Source: Flavobacteriales bacterium (GTDB taxonomy: Bacteria; Bacteroidota; Bacteroidia; Flavobacteriales_E; Vicingaceae). From it: a stretch of DNA of 64,000 bases. Positions within the stretch are counted from its first letter, which is position 1. Every line of letters starts with the position of its first letter. The notes under the pieces were generated by a model. The model did not search any database and was not told where the DNA came from. It saw only the letters and a program-made list of their open reading frames with translations. The position numbers were made by a program, and so were the translations under genes. Location of the stretch: positions 62,001 to 126,000 of the forward strand of contig JADYZM010000077.1 of the NCBI GenBank assembly GCA_020853105.1. Direction: 5' to 3'. Shown here piece after piece: positions 1-7,872 of this stretch.

Positions 1-297
1 TTGATAAGATGCTCTTATGGCATCAAAAGTTGATTTTTATCAGCATGCAAAAGTATCTACACTTTTACTAAATTACAAAATTTTATATTGAAAATTATGT
101 TGTAAAACTTATGTGTTAAAATTTTGTTTGGTTTTGTAGCTCAAAAAAAGTGTATTAACCTATAAATTATAAAAAAATGAAAATTTATTTTGATAGTTCG
201 TTTTTTTTTTTTTTGTCGGCGAAACGAGATAATTTATCTAAACATAAATAATCTGTATTCGGTAGATAAAATATTTAGTAACTAAAAAAAAAATAAA
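1..297. other. Gene-free leader region at window edge
   Basis: No gene is visible in these 297 bases. The left part (1-170) is AT-rich and has a short inverted repeat near 6-20 (ATAAGA, TGC, TCTTAT) of unclear meaning. The right part (172-297) is the first copy of a direct repeat that recurs at 2296-2419 and presumably holds the promoter of the lipoprotein cassette. The window edge prevents saying what lies upstream. Confidence 0.5.
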
Positions 298-365
298 ATG
301 AAAAAAGTAAATTTAATAATTGGAATTTTTTTAATGGTATTGCTAGGTTCTTGTACTAAAGAAAA
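172..365 (+). repeat. Direct repeat copy 1 (leader plus signal-peptide codons)
   Basis: This stretch of about 194 bases is nearly identical to 2296-2487. The repeat spans the whole upstream leader, including a run of 14 T (13 T in the other copy), and the first 22 or so codons of the lipoprotein gene. Only a few substitutions and small length changes separate the copies, although the coding sequence beyond them is unrelated. It marks a duplication of a whole expression-plus-export cassette. Confidence 0.95.
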
Positions 366-750
366 AACAGAGCCAATTGTCGGAAATGAGAACAACAGTG
401 GTAATTCGTTAATTACAAACCCTGTAGAATTATTAAAGAAAGGAGACTATGAGCTTTATTGTAATGTTCAAACAAGCAGAGATTATGTTAATTTTGTGGG
501 TGGTGTGATGAGGCAAGATTGTATTGATAATTATAAGGTTAGTCCGATGTGTTGTATGACAGGCTCTTTGTGCTATATTATTGTTGAAGCAGATGGACCA
601 GAAGATGAAAGGAATTCAAATGATATGAGATTAATATATCAAAACTCTAGCACAAGAAAAATAGAAAGATTTAAAGGGTTTGGAGATAAACTCGTTATAA
701 ATAATGGTCAAGTGTTAGATGGTGATTTTATTATCAGTGAACAATATTAA
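298..750 (+). CDS. Short Cys-containing lipoprotein, cassette copy 1
   Basis: A 150-residue predicted lipoprotein of unknown function. The N-terminus has a lysine pair, a hydrophobic core and a lipobox ending LLGSC (Cys 19), so it should be lipidated and held in the inner or outer membrane. The mature part has no family I recognise. It has cysteines near residues 55, 75, 84, 85 and 92, including a CC pair, in its middle third. The first 22 or so residues are almost identical to those of the gene at 2420, while the mature parts share no clear similarity. It is the first gene of a three-gene unit whose next gene overlaps its stop codon. The arrangement of short peptide, propeller-like protein and thioredoxin-like protein recalls the NVEALA-peptide loci of Bacteroides, but no NVEALA motif is present. 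Confidence 0.8.
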   Translation: MKKVNLIIGIFLMVLLGSCTKEKTEPIVGNENNSGNSLITNPVELLKKGDYELYCNVQTSRDYVNFVGGVMRQDCIDNYKVSPMCCMTGSLCYIIVEADGPEDERNSNDMRLIYQNSSTRKIERFKGFGDKLVINNGQVLDGDFIISEQY

Positions 751-1888
751 ATTAATTTGTCTAGTTGTACTTCTATTTTTTTGTAGTTGTATAAATAAGA
801 CTAATAAATGCGTAGGAATTTGTGAATTAAGAACAGTTGTAGTTGATGAAACTGATTTATTAATTGAAAGACAGCCATATAGCGTATCAATATTAAATGA
901 TTCTATTGCATGTTTAATTGTGAATGATCAACAGTTGGTATTATATAATATAAATACTGGTATCCCATGTAAAATAATTGATTCGACGAGCATAGATTTA
1001 TCGAAATTTCGTTCAGAGTTAATCAAGGAAAAACAAAAATATTTTAAAGAGAATGACTACAACTATTTATCTGATAAAGAAGTGGAAGATTATAATAGTG
1101 CTGCGTTACCTAAGTATTTGTTTCACTCCCTAATAATTCAAGATAGTACTCCTTTTTTATTAGCCTCTGTTTTCACGCCATATATTAAAAGGAATAAAGA
1201 TACTCTTGATTTTGTTTACTCCGAATCAACATTTTATATTGTTGAATTTGATAAAGAATTCAATAGTAAAAGAAATATTATTGAATCACTAGTCCCTCAT
1301 CATCTAACTGATTTCAAAAAGCCATTTTCCTGGCTATTTCAAGGGTTTATTGTAGATGATTCATTAGTATATACCAATGTTAATTCGGAGGGAAGGGTAG
1401 AAGATTATAACAACAGTTTATCAGCAGTTTACAAAATAACTCCTAATGGGTTAAAATTCAAAGCGTTTTTGGATATTAAACGTTCAGAAAAGCTTTCAGA
1501 AAAGTATCAAAATTATATTTCAGAAAGTACTCCAACCCCATATTTGAAGAAAGGAAATAAATTTTTCGTATCAAATGGGAGTCATTTGTTCGAATTGATA
1601 ACAGGTAAACGAATAGCCAATAACTTATTGTCTGATGAAGAAGATAAAATCATAATAAATTTTGATTTTTCGATAAACAAAAAATATATGCTTTATAGTT
1701 GTTACGATACAGTTAAAAATAAAATTTTTGCTGTTGTTTATGATTTATCTTTAGATAAAATAGTTGAAAAAAAAGAATTTGAAAAGTACACTAAAATTGC
1801 ATTTTTTCAGAATAATATGGTCTGTTTAGAATTTAATGATAAAAATGAAGAATATAGGTTTAATACTTATCGTATGTGTGACAATTAA
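737..1888 (+). CDS. Propeller-like lipoprotein (DUF4221-like), cassette copy 1
   Basis: About 383 residues. An ATG at 719 is possible, but the in-frame GTG at 737 gives a compact lipoprotein signal (hydrophobic core followed by FFCSC), so I prefer it; the gene then overlaps the preceding stop by 14 bases. The mature protein is rich in short beta-strand segments with recurring aromatic and Asp/Asn positions, resembling the six-bladed propeller-like DUF4221 lipoproteins of Bacteroidota. No catalytic motif is visible. It is probably exposed on the periplasmic or outer surface. Its counterpart in the second cassette is the gene at 2812, with the same length class and position but low sequence similarity. 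The family assignment is a resemblance only. Confidence 0.65.
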   Translation: MNNIKLICLVVLLFFCSCINKTNKCVGICELRTVVVDETDLLIERQPYSVSILNDSIACLIVNDQQLVLYNINTGIPCKIIDSTSIDLSKFRSELIKEKQKYFKENDYNYLSDKEVEDYNSAALPKYLFHSLIIQDSTPFLLASVFTPYIKRNKDTLDFVYSESTFYIVEFDKEFNSKRNIIESLVPHHLTDFKKPFSWLFQGFIVDDSLVYTNVNSEGRVEDYNNSLSAVYKITPNGLKFKAFLDIKRSEKLSEKYQNYISESTPTPYLKKGNKFFVSNGSHLFELITGKRIANNLLSDEEDKIIINFDFSINKKYMLYSCYDTVKNKIFAVVYDLSLDKIVEKKEFEKYTKIAFFQNNMVCLEFNDKNEEYRFNTYRMCDN

Positions 1889-2276
1889 TAGTTGTTCAAG
1901 GACAAGGAGTTCAGAATTGCATCATGTTTTGGAGGTTGATAATTCAAATGAAATTATTATTGTTAGTATTAATGCATTTGATTGTATTTCTTGCTTCGGT
2001 ACAATAAACATTGAATTGAAGAAAGCTTTTAAAAAATATCTGATACCTAGCCAAAACAGATTTCTGTATATCTATAACACAAGAAAAAAAGCTCAACGAA
2101 ATTTTTTAGATAATTACGTGAAATTAGATAGTAGTTTTAAGTTTATTCATCTTAATGATGAGAATATTATAAAGCAAATTGAAGTTGTAACAAAAGGCAA
2201 TAATAACCAAGAGTCACGTTATTTTATAATTGATAAAACGAATAAAGTTAAAGTTGAAAAAAGATTTAAACCTTAA
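1845..2276 (+). CDS. Thioredoxin-like small lipoprotein with CxxC, cassette copy 1
   Basis: A protein of about 143 residues. Start codons lie at 1836 and 1845; the second gives the cleaner lipoprotein signal (hydrophobic stretch ending TINSC). It overlaps the upstream gene by about 44 bases, so translation is probably coupled. After the signal comes a beta strand followed by DCISC, a CxxC in the position expected for a thioredoxin-fold active site, then a helix rich in Lys, and later strands with a YFIID segment typical of such folds. It may be a reduced thioredoxin-like or redoxin-like protein, but the usual WCxxC and cis-Pro motifs are not clear. The equivalent gene of the second cassette (3885) keeps the layout but lacks the first of these cysteines. 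Confidence 0.6.
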   Translation: MKNIGLILIVCVTINSCSRTRSSELHHVLEVDNSNEIIIVSINAFDCISCFGTINIELKKAFKKYLIPSQNRFLYIYNTRKKAQRNFLDNYVKLDSSFKFIHLNDENIIKQIEVVTKGNNNQESRYFIIDKTNKVKVEKRFKP

Positions 2277-2295
2277 CCGAACTGAATTTTAATTG

Positions 2296-2487
2296 AAAAA
2301 ATGAAAATTTATTTTGATAGTTCGTTTTTTTTTTTTTGTCGGCGAAACGAGATAATTTATCTAAACATAAATAATCTGTATTCGGTAGATAAATAAATTT
2401 AGTAACAAAAAAAAATAAAATGAAAAAAGTAAATTTAATAATTGGAATTTTTTTAATGGTATTGATAGGCTCTTGTACTAAAGAAAA
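2296..2487 (+). repeat. Direct repeat copy 2 (leader plus signal-peptide codons)
   Basis: Second copy of the repeat at 172-365. It starts right after the third gene of cassette 1 and runs into the first codons of cassette 2. The poly-T run is 13 long here against 14 in copy 1. Differences in the coding part are few (for example ATTGCTAGG against ATTGATAGG). Confidence 0.95.
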
Positions 2488-2812
2488 TATTGAACCATCT
2501 TATGAAAATAAAAGTAGTAATACCCATAGGATAATTCAAAATAATCCAGACACAATTAATGAGGCTAGGAAAGGTCAAATAGCTTGTAGTGTATATGATA
2601 GTTATGGAACTATTGTATGTGCTGGAGTTAGGTGTGGTACTCCTAGAGGTGATTGTGGAAGGAAATTTACCGAGTGTGAATGTGTATCGCGAGTAATTTC
2701 AATAGAAAATAAAATGTCAAATATTGATTTTAAAAATTTTCAAAAGTTATGGAATTCTGAAAATGAAAGGGAAAAACTTAAAATAAAAGGTTATTTTTCA
2801 AAGGATATATAG
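2420..2812 (+). CDS. Short Cys-rich lipoprotein, cassette copy 2
   Basis: A 130-residue predicted lipoprotein. Its signal peptide is nearly identical to that of the gene at 298, and the lipobox reads LIGSC. The mature region holds a cluster of seven cysteines over about 35 residues (around residues 55-90), including the short motif ECEC, which suggests a disulfide-stabilised peptide once exported. The charged, Cys-free C-terminal tail differs completely from copy 1. The stop codon overlaps the GTG start of the next gene by one base (TAGTG), a classic coupled arrangement. I do not recognise the mature domain. The combination of conserved leader and divergent Cys-rich mature part is the point of interest. 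Confidence 0.8.
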   Translation: MKKVNLIIGIFLMVLIGSCTKENIEPSYENKSSNTHRIIQNNPDTINEARKGQIACSVYDSYGTIVCAGVRCGTPRGDCGRKFTECECVSRVISIENKMSNIDFKNFQKLWNSENEREKLKIKGYFSKDI

Positions 2813-3891
2813 TGAAAAGATGGAAATACATATTTATATGGCTTATTGTTGGGGATATATTTTTTTTTACTAACTGTACACTTCCGGAAAATAAAAATAA
2901 TCTAAATCTTTTGGTTGTTGAAAACGATACAGTTTCAATCATTAATGTTGATACATTTAAGTTTTCAAGTATCAATAAATTTCACCAACCCTATGGGTCT
3001 CGAAATATTTATTTCATGAATGAAAAAAAATTAGATTTTTTCAAACTCAACACATCGAATTATACACTTGATTATTTATTTAGATTATCTGATAAGCAGG
3101 AATTTATAAGTTTCATTGTTGATGAAAATACAAAAAAACTACACCTGGTTGGCGATAAATATATTTATACATATAATTTTTATGGAATCCAGGAGTCAAC
3201 TATTAAAATCCCAAATTATAATGGGTTTTTAACTGTTCTTAATCAAAATTTTTCACCCTTATTAAAAGAAAAATGTTGGTATTTTCATTATTTTCCTGAT
3301 ATAGAAGATACATATAAATCTTCAGTTTTTTTTACCAAACCAATTGAAGCAATATACAATCATAGTTCACAAGAAATTAACTTAATTAACTTGAGTTATC
3401 CTGAGAGTTATTCTAGTCATTGTTATGGATATAATTTTGCTCCAGATAGGATTAATATAAATTCATCATTACATGGGTATTGCTTCCCACAAAGTGACTC
3501 AATTTATTTATATGATCTTAATACAAAAAAAAGCACAGTTAAGTATTTTGGTTCTAATAGAAATAAGAGTTTTTATTTCATTAAGTTTGATGAAATCAAC
3601 AAAATAAACAATAGTTTGTTTGACGAAATGTATAAAAAAAGTTCATCTTATTTTTTCTCTAACTACGCCCCTTTATCAAAGAAATTTTATAGATATTATT
3701 TTCAAGGTAACAAAAGTGATACATCTACAAAAATAAAACCATCTTATTTGGTAGCATATAATAATGATTTAGAATATATCGGAGAAACTTCAGATTCATT
3801 CAATTCTGGAATAATATTTGACTCTGAAGATGGATTAATAGCATTATCTCTCAATAAATCTAAACTATATATTATAAAATTTAAATGGTAA
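2812..3891 (+). CDS. Propeller-like lipoprotein, cassette copy 2
   Basis: A 359-residue protein starting with GTG that overlaps the TAG of the preceding gene. The N-terminus is lipoprotein-like (hydrophobic core followed by FFTNC). The mature protein consists of successive beta-rich segments with many Tyr, Phe and Asn residues and no cysteine cluster, consistent with a propeller like that of the gene at 737, its positional counterpart. Sequence identity between the two is low, so any duplication is old or has diversified quickly. The DUF4221-like label is a structural resemblance; no enzyme motif is seen. Confidence 0.6.
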   Translation: MKRWKYIFIWLIVGDIFFFTNCTLPENKNNLNLLVVENDTVSIINVDTFKFSSINKFHQPYGSRNIYFMNEKKLDFFKLNTSNYTLDYLFRLSDKQEFISFIVDENTKKLHLVGDKYIYTYNFYGIQESTIKIPNYNGFLTVLNQNFSPLLKEKCWYFHYFPDIEDTYKSSVFFTKPIEAIYNHSSQEINLINLSYPESYSSHCYGYNFAPDRININSSLHGYCFPQSDSIYLYDLNTKKSTVKYFGSNRNKSFYFIKFDEINKINNSLFDEMYKKSSSYFFSNYAPLSKKFYRYYFQGNKSDTSTKIKPSYLVAYNNDLEYIGETSDSFNSGIIFDSEDGLIALSLNKSKLYIIKFKW

Positions 3892-4373
3892 TTAAAAATT
3901 TATTATTAATATTTGTAATTGCTCATTTTATTTCTTGTGAATTAAATCACGAGAAAAATAATACTATTAATAATATCGAATTTGATAGTAAATATTATTA
4001 TATCGAAGATATTTCAAAAAGAGTAGATAATTTTTTACTTCAAAATACTGAGTATAGTTCAATTTCTGACTTCATAATTTTTTCAAGTAACAACTATTCG
4101 AGTTGCGCCATTGAAAATTTTAGTACATTAAGTAAATATTTTGAGAAAACAAATCGTAAAACACTTGTCTTATTCAGTGATAGTAATCTTTTCAATTATA
4201 AAATTGCAAATGAAAACGTAATTTTTATCCAAAAGCCAATGCAATTTTTTATAAAAGCTAAGATAGTACATTCTACTCCATATTTATATGTTAGGGAAAA
4301 AGAAAAATTAATTTCTCAAGAAATGAATTCTTATATTATAGATTCCTTAATAAAACACAGTGATAATCAATAA
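3885..4373 (+). CDS. Small lipoprotein, cassette copy 2 third gene
   Basis: A 162-residue predicted lipoprotein (hydrophobic core ending HFISC) that overlaps the preceding gene by 7 bases. By position and size it matches the CxxC protein at 1845. Here the corresponding segment reads NYSSC, so only one cysteine of the putative CxxC remains, which would rule out a dithiol exchange mechanism. Its 3' end overlaps the convergent rsgA stop by 7 bases, so the cassette abuts core chromosome exactly. Function unknown. Confidence 0.6.
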   Translation: MVIKNLLLIFVIAHFISCELNHEKNNTINNIEFDSKYYYIEDISKRVDNFLLQNTEYSSISDFIIFSSNNYSSCAIENFSTLSKYFEKTNRKTLVLFSDSNLFNYKIANENVIFIQKPMQFFIKAKIVHSTPYLYVREKEKLISQEMNSYIIDSLIKHSDNQ

Positions 4374-5299
4374 CCCTTCCCTCTGTAATTTTCTTCCTCA
4401 TCGTCATTATACATACTCAGATAATTGTTGTATCTGAATTCTGCAATATTGCCTTCAGCAACTGCTTTTTTTACAGCACATTTGGGTTCGTTGATGTGTT
4501 GGCAATTATTGAAATGACAATGATTTAAAACAGCTCTCATTTCTATAAAGTAATGTGATAAATCAGATTTTTCAAAATCAATTAATCCAAAAGCTTTTAC
4601 TCCAGGCGTATCAATCAGATATCCTCCCAAATTCAATTCATGCATTTCAGCAAATGTAGTAGTGTGTTTGCCTTGCTCATAAACTTCTGAAATTTTGCTG
4701 GTTTTAATATCTAACATCGGTTCAATTGTATTTAAAAGCGTTGATTTGCCAGCTCCTGAATGTCCGACAACTACTGAAGTTTTGTTTTTTAAAACGGAAC
4801 GAACTTCGTCAAGATTTAATTCTGTTGTTGCAGAAACTGAAATGCAACGATAACCGATTTTTGAATAAATTGACGAAAGATATTCTAATTTTTGTTGAGA
4901 TTTAGAACTGTATATATCAAGTTTATTAAAAACAATTACAACGGGTATATGATAAGCCTCAGCAGTTACAATAAAACGGTCGATAAAACCTGTTGATGTT
5001 TCAGGCTGCTCAATGGTAACTAATAACAATGCTTGGTCGATATTAGCAGCAATAATATGTGAATGTTTAGAAAGATTAATAGACTTTCGGATAATATAAT
5101 TTTTTCTTTCACCAAGTTTTGAAATCACAAAATTTTCATTCTCTTTCTCTAAGAAAACATTGTCGCCAACTGCAATTGGGTTAGTTGTTCTAATTCCTAT
5201 TGTTCTAAATTTTCCTTTTATTCTGGCATCAACAATGTCATTCGATTCGAGCTTAACCCGATACCAACTTCCTGTCGATTTTACTACAATACCTTGCAT
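4367..5299 (-). CDS. rsgA: Ribosome small-subunit-dependent GTPase RsgA
   Basis: About 310 residues. RsgA is a circularly permuted GTPase that helps late maturation of the 30S subunit. The motifs appear in the permuted order G4 (FNKLD, about residue 127), G1 (GHSGAGKST, about 179) and G3 (DTPGV). They are followed by the zinc-binding tail with CHFNNC, an adjacent His and a further Cys. The N-terminal OB-fold begins with a typical VVKSTGSWY segment. The ATG at 5299 is preferred over an upstream TTG at 5317, because the TTG lies inside a perfect minus-strand TAnnTTTG promoter element at 5315-5322. Core gene, divergent from gldA. Confidence 0.95.
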   Translation of the reverse strand: MQGIVVKSTGSWYRVKLESNDIVDARIKGKFRTIGIRTTNPIAVGDNVFLEKENENFVISKLGERKNYIIRKSINLSKHSHIIAANIDQALLLVTIEQPETSTGFIDRFIVTAEAYHIPVVIVFNKLDIYSSKSQQKLEYLSSIYSKIGYRCISVSATTELNLDEVRSVLKNKTSVVVGHSGAGKSTLLNTIEPMLDIKTSKISEVYEQGKHTTTFAEMHELNLGGYLIDTPGVKAFGLIDFEKSDLSHYFIEMRAVLNHCHFNNCQHINEPKCAVKKAVAEGNIAEFRYNNYLSMYNDDEEENYRGKGY

Positions 5300-5314
5300 T
5301 TTTTGTAAAAAAAC

Positions 5315-5322
5315 CAAAGGTA
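5315..5322 (-). promoter_or_regulatory. Predicted rsgA promoter -7 element
   Basis: On the minus strand the sequence reads TACCTTTG, a perfect match to the Bacteroidota -7 consensus TAnnTTTG, placed just upstream of the ATG at 5299. A -33 TTG is not obvious. Confidence 0.55.
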
Positions 5323-5352
5323 AAGAATTATTATGCTTTAAGTTAAAATCTT

Positions 5353-5360
5353 TAGTTTTG
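5353..5360 (+). promoter_or_regulatory. Predicted gldA promoter -7 element
   Basis: TAGTTTTG fits TAnnTTTG and lies 19 bases before the gldA start, giving a short leader. It sits back to back with the rsgA promoter. Confidence 0.55.
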
Positions 5361-5379
5361 TAAACTATTCGAGTAAAAT

Positions 5380-6282
5380 ATGAGTATCGAGGTTACAAAT
5401 GTTACAAAAATGTATGGCAATCAAAAAGCCATTGATAATGTTTCATTTATGATTGAGCCAGGACAAATAGTTGGATTTCTAGGTCCAAATGGTGCAGGAA
5501 AATCAACGATGATGAAAATTATTACTTGTTTTATCCCTCAAACATTCGGCGAGGTTAAAGTCTGTGGATTTGATGTAACTGACAATCCTATAGAAGTGAA
5601 AAAAATGGTTGGATATTTACCCGAGCACAATCCACTATATCTCGACATGTACATAAAAGAGTATCTCGATTTTACTGCAGGAGTATATAAAGTACAAAAA
5701 AGAAAGCAAAGGATTGATGAAATAATAGATACTGTTGGGTTGACTGCCGAAAAAAACAAAAAAATAGGAGCTCTATCAAAAGGCTATCGTCAACGAGTTG
5801 GATTGGCTCAAGCACTAATTCATGACCCTCAAGTATTAATATTAGATGAGCCAACTACAGGATTAGATCCAAATCAAATTGAAGAAATAAGAAATTTGAT
5901 AAAAAAAATAGGAAAAGAAAAAACCATAATGCTTTCAACCCATATCATGCAGGAAGTTGAAGCTATTTGCAACAAAACAATAATAATCAATAAAGGTAAA
6001 ATTGTTGCAAACGATACCACATCTGAGCTGCAAAATCTAGGAAAAGATACTATAACTCTACTACTAGAATTTGATAAGGAAATCTCAAAATTGGAGCTTG
6101 AGAAAATCAACGGAATATTAAAAGCAGCAGGTAAAACACCAACCATTTGGTATGTTGAAATAGAATCAGATTCCGTTAGAAATAATATCTTTCAATTTGC
6201 TTTAGAAAACAAGCTTACCGTTTTAACCATCCAAAAAGAAACACAAAGCATTGAAAATGTGTTCAAAAAATTAACCAAATAA
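5380..6282 (+). CDS. gldA: Gliding motility ABC transporter ATPase GldA
   Basis: A 300-residue ABC ATPase. The Walker A motif GPNGAGKST is at residues 35-43, the signature LSKGYRQRVGLAQ at about 133, Walker B LILDEP at about 156, and a switch His in STHIM. The segments GYLPEHNPLYLDMY and TTGLDPNQ are characteristic of GldA of Flavobacterium johnsoniae, where it works with the GldFG membrane proteins and is needed for gliding. The C-terminal 80 residues form the usual regulatory extension. gldF and gldG are not adjacent here. The family is certain; the motility role is inferred from GldA and from the presence of a SprB-like protein elsewhere in the window. Confidence 0.9.
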   Translation: MSIEVTNVTKMYGNQKAIDNVSFMIEPGQIVGFLGPNGAGKSTMMKIITCFIPQTFGEVKVCGFDVTDNPIEVKKMVGYLPEHNPLYLDMYIKEYLDFTAGVYKVQKRKQRIDEIIDTVGLTAEKNKKIGALSKGYRQRVGLAQALIHDPQVLILDEPTTGLDPNQIEEIRNLIKKIGKEKTIMLSTHIMQEVEAICNKTIIINKGKIVANDTTSELQNLGKDTITLLLEFDKEISKLELEKINGILKAAGKTPTIWYVEIESDSVRNNIFQFALENKLTVLTIQKETQSIENVFKKLTK

Positions 6283-6318
6283 AATACGGTTAAAATAGTA
6301 GGGCATAATTTTTTTTCT

Positions 6319-6326
6319 TTACTTTG
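6319..6326 (+). promoter_or_regulatory. Possible metK promoter -7 element
   Basis: TTACTTTG resembles TAnnTTTG with one mismatch and lies directly upstream of the riboswitch-like element, so that the transcript would begin at its 5' stem. Confidence 0.35.
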
Positions 6327-6333
6327 TCGCGAT

Positions 6334-6412
6334 TATTTGTGGAATGATTTGATTGATTGCAACCACACAAATTTTACTCTTGAGTGAAATTTAAAAAGTG
6401 CTAAAATATCAC
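6334..6412 (+). promoter_or_regulatory. SAM-II-like riboswitch upstream of metK
   Basis: A stem pairs GTGG (6339-6342) with CCAC (6363-6366), extended by A-T pairs with a one-base bulge. The intervening loop reads GATTTGATTGATTGCAA, close to the GAUUU...UUGCAA loop of SAM-II riboswitches. Downstream is AAAAAGTGCTAAA, which matches the conserved 3' pseudoknot strand with GCUAAA. TGAT at 6350-6353 could pair with ATCA at 6408-6411. An extra hairpin (6371-6378 with 6383-6390, loop CTTG) is inserted between the halves. SAM-II elements bind S-adenosylmethionine and control methionine and SAM genes, which agrees with metK downstream. The expression platform is not evident, as the start codon is about 65 bases further on. 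Confidence 0.75.
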
Positions 6413-6473
6413 AATTCTGACCTCATTTTTTCAATTACAATTAACTAAAGTATAATCTTTAAAATTTAAATTA

Positions 6474-7727
6474 ATGTCTTATTTATTTACATCTGAATCA
6501 GTATCAGAAGGTCACCCGGACAAAGTTGCCGATCAAATCTCTGATGCTCTAATCGACAATTTTTTAGCTTTTGACCCAAACTCAAAAGTGGCGTGTGAAA
6601 CATTAGTTACAACAGGGCAAGTGGTTTTAGCCGGTGAGGTTAAATCAAAAGCGTATCTGGATGTTCAAGAAATAGCCAGAGAAGTAATTCGTAAAATTGG
6701 TTATACCAAATCAGAATACATGTTTGAAGCTAATTCATGTGGTATTTTATCTGCAATTCACGAACAATCTGCTGATATCAACCAAGGAGTTGATAAAAAG
6801 AAAAAAGAAGACCAAGGAGCAGGTGACCAAGGTATGATGTTTGGCTATGCAACTAATGAAACAAGTAACTATATGCCTCTGGCATTAGACTTGGCTCATG
6901 CAATTTTAATAGAGTTGGCAGCATTAAGACGAGAAAATAAACAAATAAAATATCTAAGACCTGACGCTAAATCACAAGTAACATTAGAATATAACGATAA
7001 AAACGTTCCTGTTAGAATTGATGCTATTGTGGTGTCAACGCAACATGATGATTTTGACACAGAATCTAAGATGTTAGCAAAAATCAAAAAAGACATCATA
7101 AGCATATTGATTCCGAGAGTTAAAAAGAATTATCCAAAATATGCCAAGTTATTTAACGATAAAATTAAATACCACATTAACCCTACCGGTAAGTTTGTAA
7201 TTGGTGGTCCACACGGGGACACAGGCTTAACAGGGCGAAAAATTATCGTTGACACTTATGGCGGGAAAGGTGCTCATGGAGGCGGAGCATTTTCTGGAAA
7301 AGACCCAAGTAAAGTTGACCGTTCTGCAGCTTATGCAACACGACATATTGCTAAAAACTTGGTTGCAGCAGGAGTTTGTTCGGAAGTTTTAGTGCAAGTT
7401 TCTTATGCTATCGGAGTTGCTAAACCAATGGGTATTTTTATAGACACAAATGGAACAGCAAAAGTGAAAATGACTGATGGTGAAATTGCAAAAGTTGTTG
7501 AAAAAGTGTTTGACATGACACCGTATGGAATTGAAACCAGACTTAAATTACGAAATCCAATATACAGCGAAACTGCAGCTTATGGGCACATGGGTAGAAA
7601 AAACGAAGTAGTTTCAAAAACTTTTAAAGTAAACGGAGGAAAAACAAAAACAGTTAAAGTTGAATTGTTTACCTGGGAGAAGTTGGATTATGTGTCAAAA
7701 ATTAAAACTGCATTTAAAATTAAATAA
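6474..7727 (+). CDS. metK: S-adenosylmethionine synthetase
   Basis: A 417-residue methionine adenosyltransferase that makes SAM from methionine and ATP in the cytoplasm. The N-terminal SEGHPDK motif (His 14, Asp 16, Lys 17) binds ATP and magnesium. The central [12 protein letters not shown] and the [16 protein letters not shown] loops are both intact. Its length is slightly above that of the E. coli enzyme, as is usual for Bacteroidota. It is transcribed alone, behind the SAM-II-like riboswitch and ahead of a strong terminator, consistent with feedback control by its product. Confidence 0.97.
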   Translation: MSYLFTSESVSEGHPDKVADQISDALIDNFLAFDPNSKVACETLVTTGQVVLAGEVKSKAYLDVQEIAREVIRKIGYTKSEYMFEANSCGILSAIHEQSADINQGVDKKKKEDQGAGDQGMMFGYATNETSNYMPLALDLAHAILIELAALRRENKQIKYLRPDAKSQVTLEYNDKNVPVRIDAIVVSTQHDDFDTESKMLAKIKKDIISILIPRVKKNYPKYAKLFNDKIKYHINPTGKFVIGGPHGDTGLTGRKIIVDTYGGKGAHGGGAFSGKDPSKVDRSAAYATRHIAKNLVAAGVCSEVLVQVSYAIGVAKPMGIFIDTNGTAKVKMTDGEIAKVVEKVFDMTPYGIETRLKLRNPIYSETAAYGHMGRKNEVVSKTFKVNGGKTKTVKVELFTWEKLDYVSKIKTAFKIK

Positions 7728-7733
7728 TAAATG

Positions 7734-7765
7734 AAAAAGGGTTGCGTAGTAGCAACCCTTTTTTT
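7734..7765 (+). terminator. Intrinsic terminator after metK
   Basis: GGGTTGC and GCAACCC form a stem with loop GTAGTA, preceded by an A run and followed by seven T. Confidence 0.9.
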
Positions 7766-7872
7766 ATAAAAAAATCCAAATAAAAAATAGAAACGATTAA
7801 ATGTTTTTTTTGTAATTTGGCGACTTATAAATAAAAAATTAAAACAAAAAGAAGATAACAAACAATTAAACT

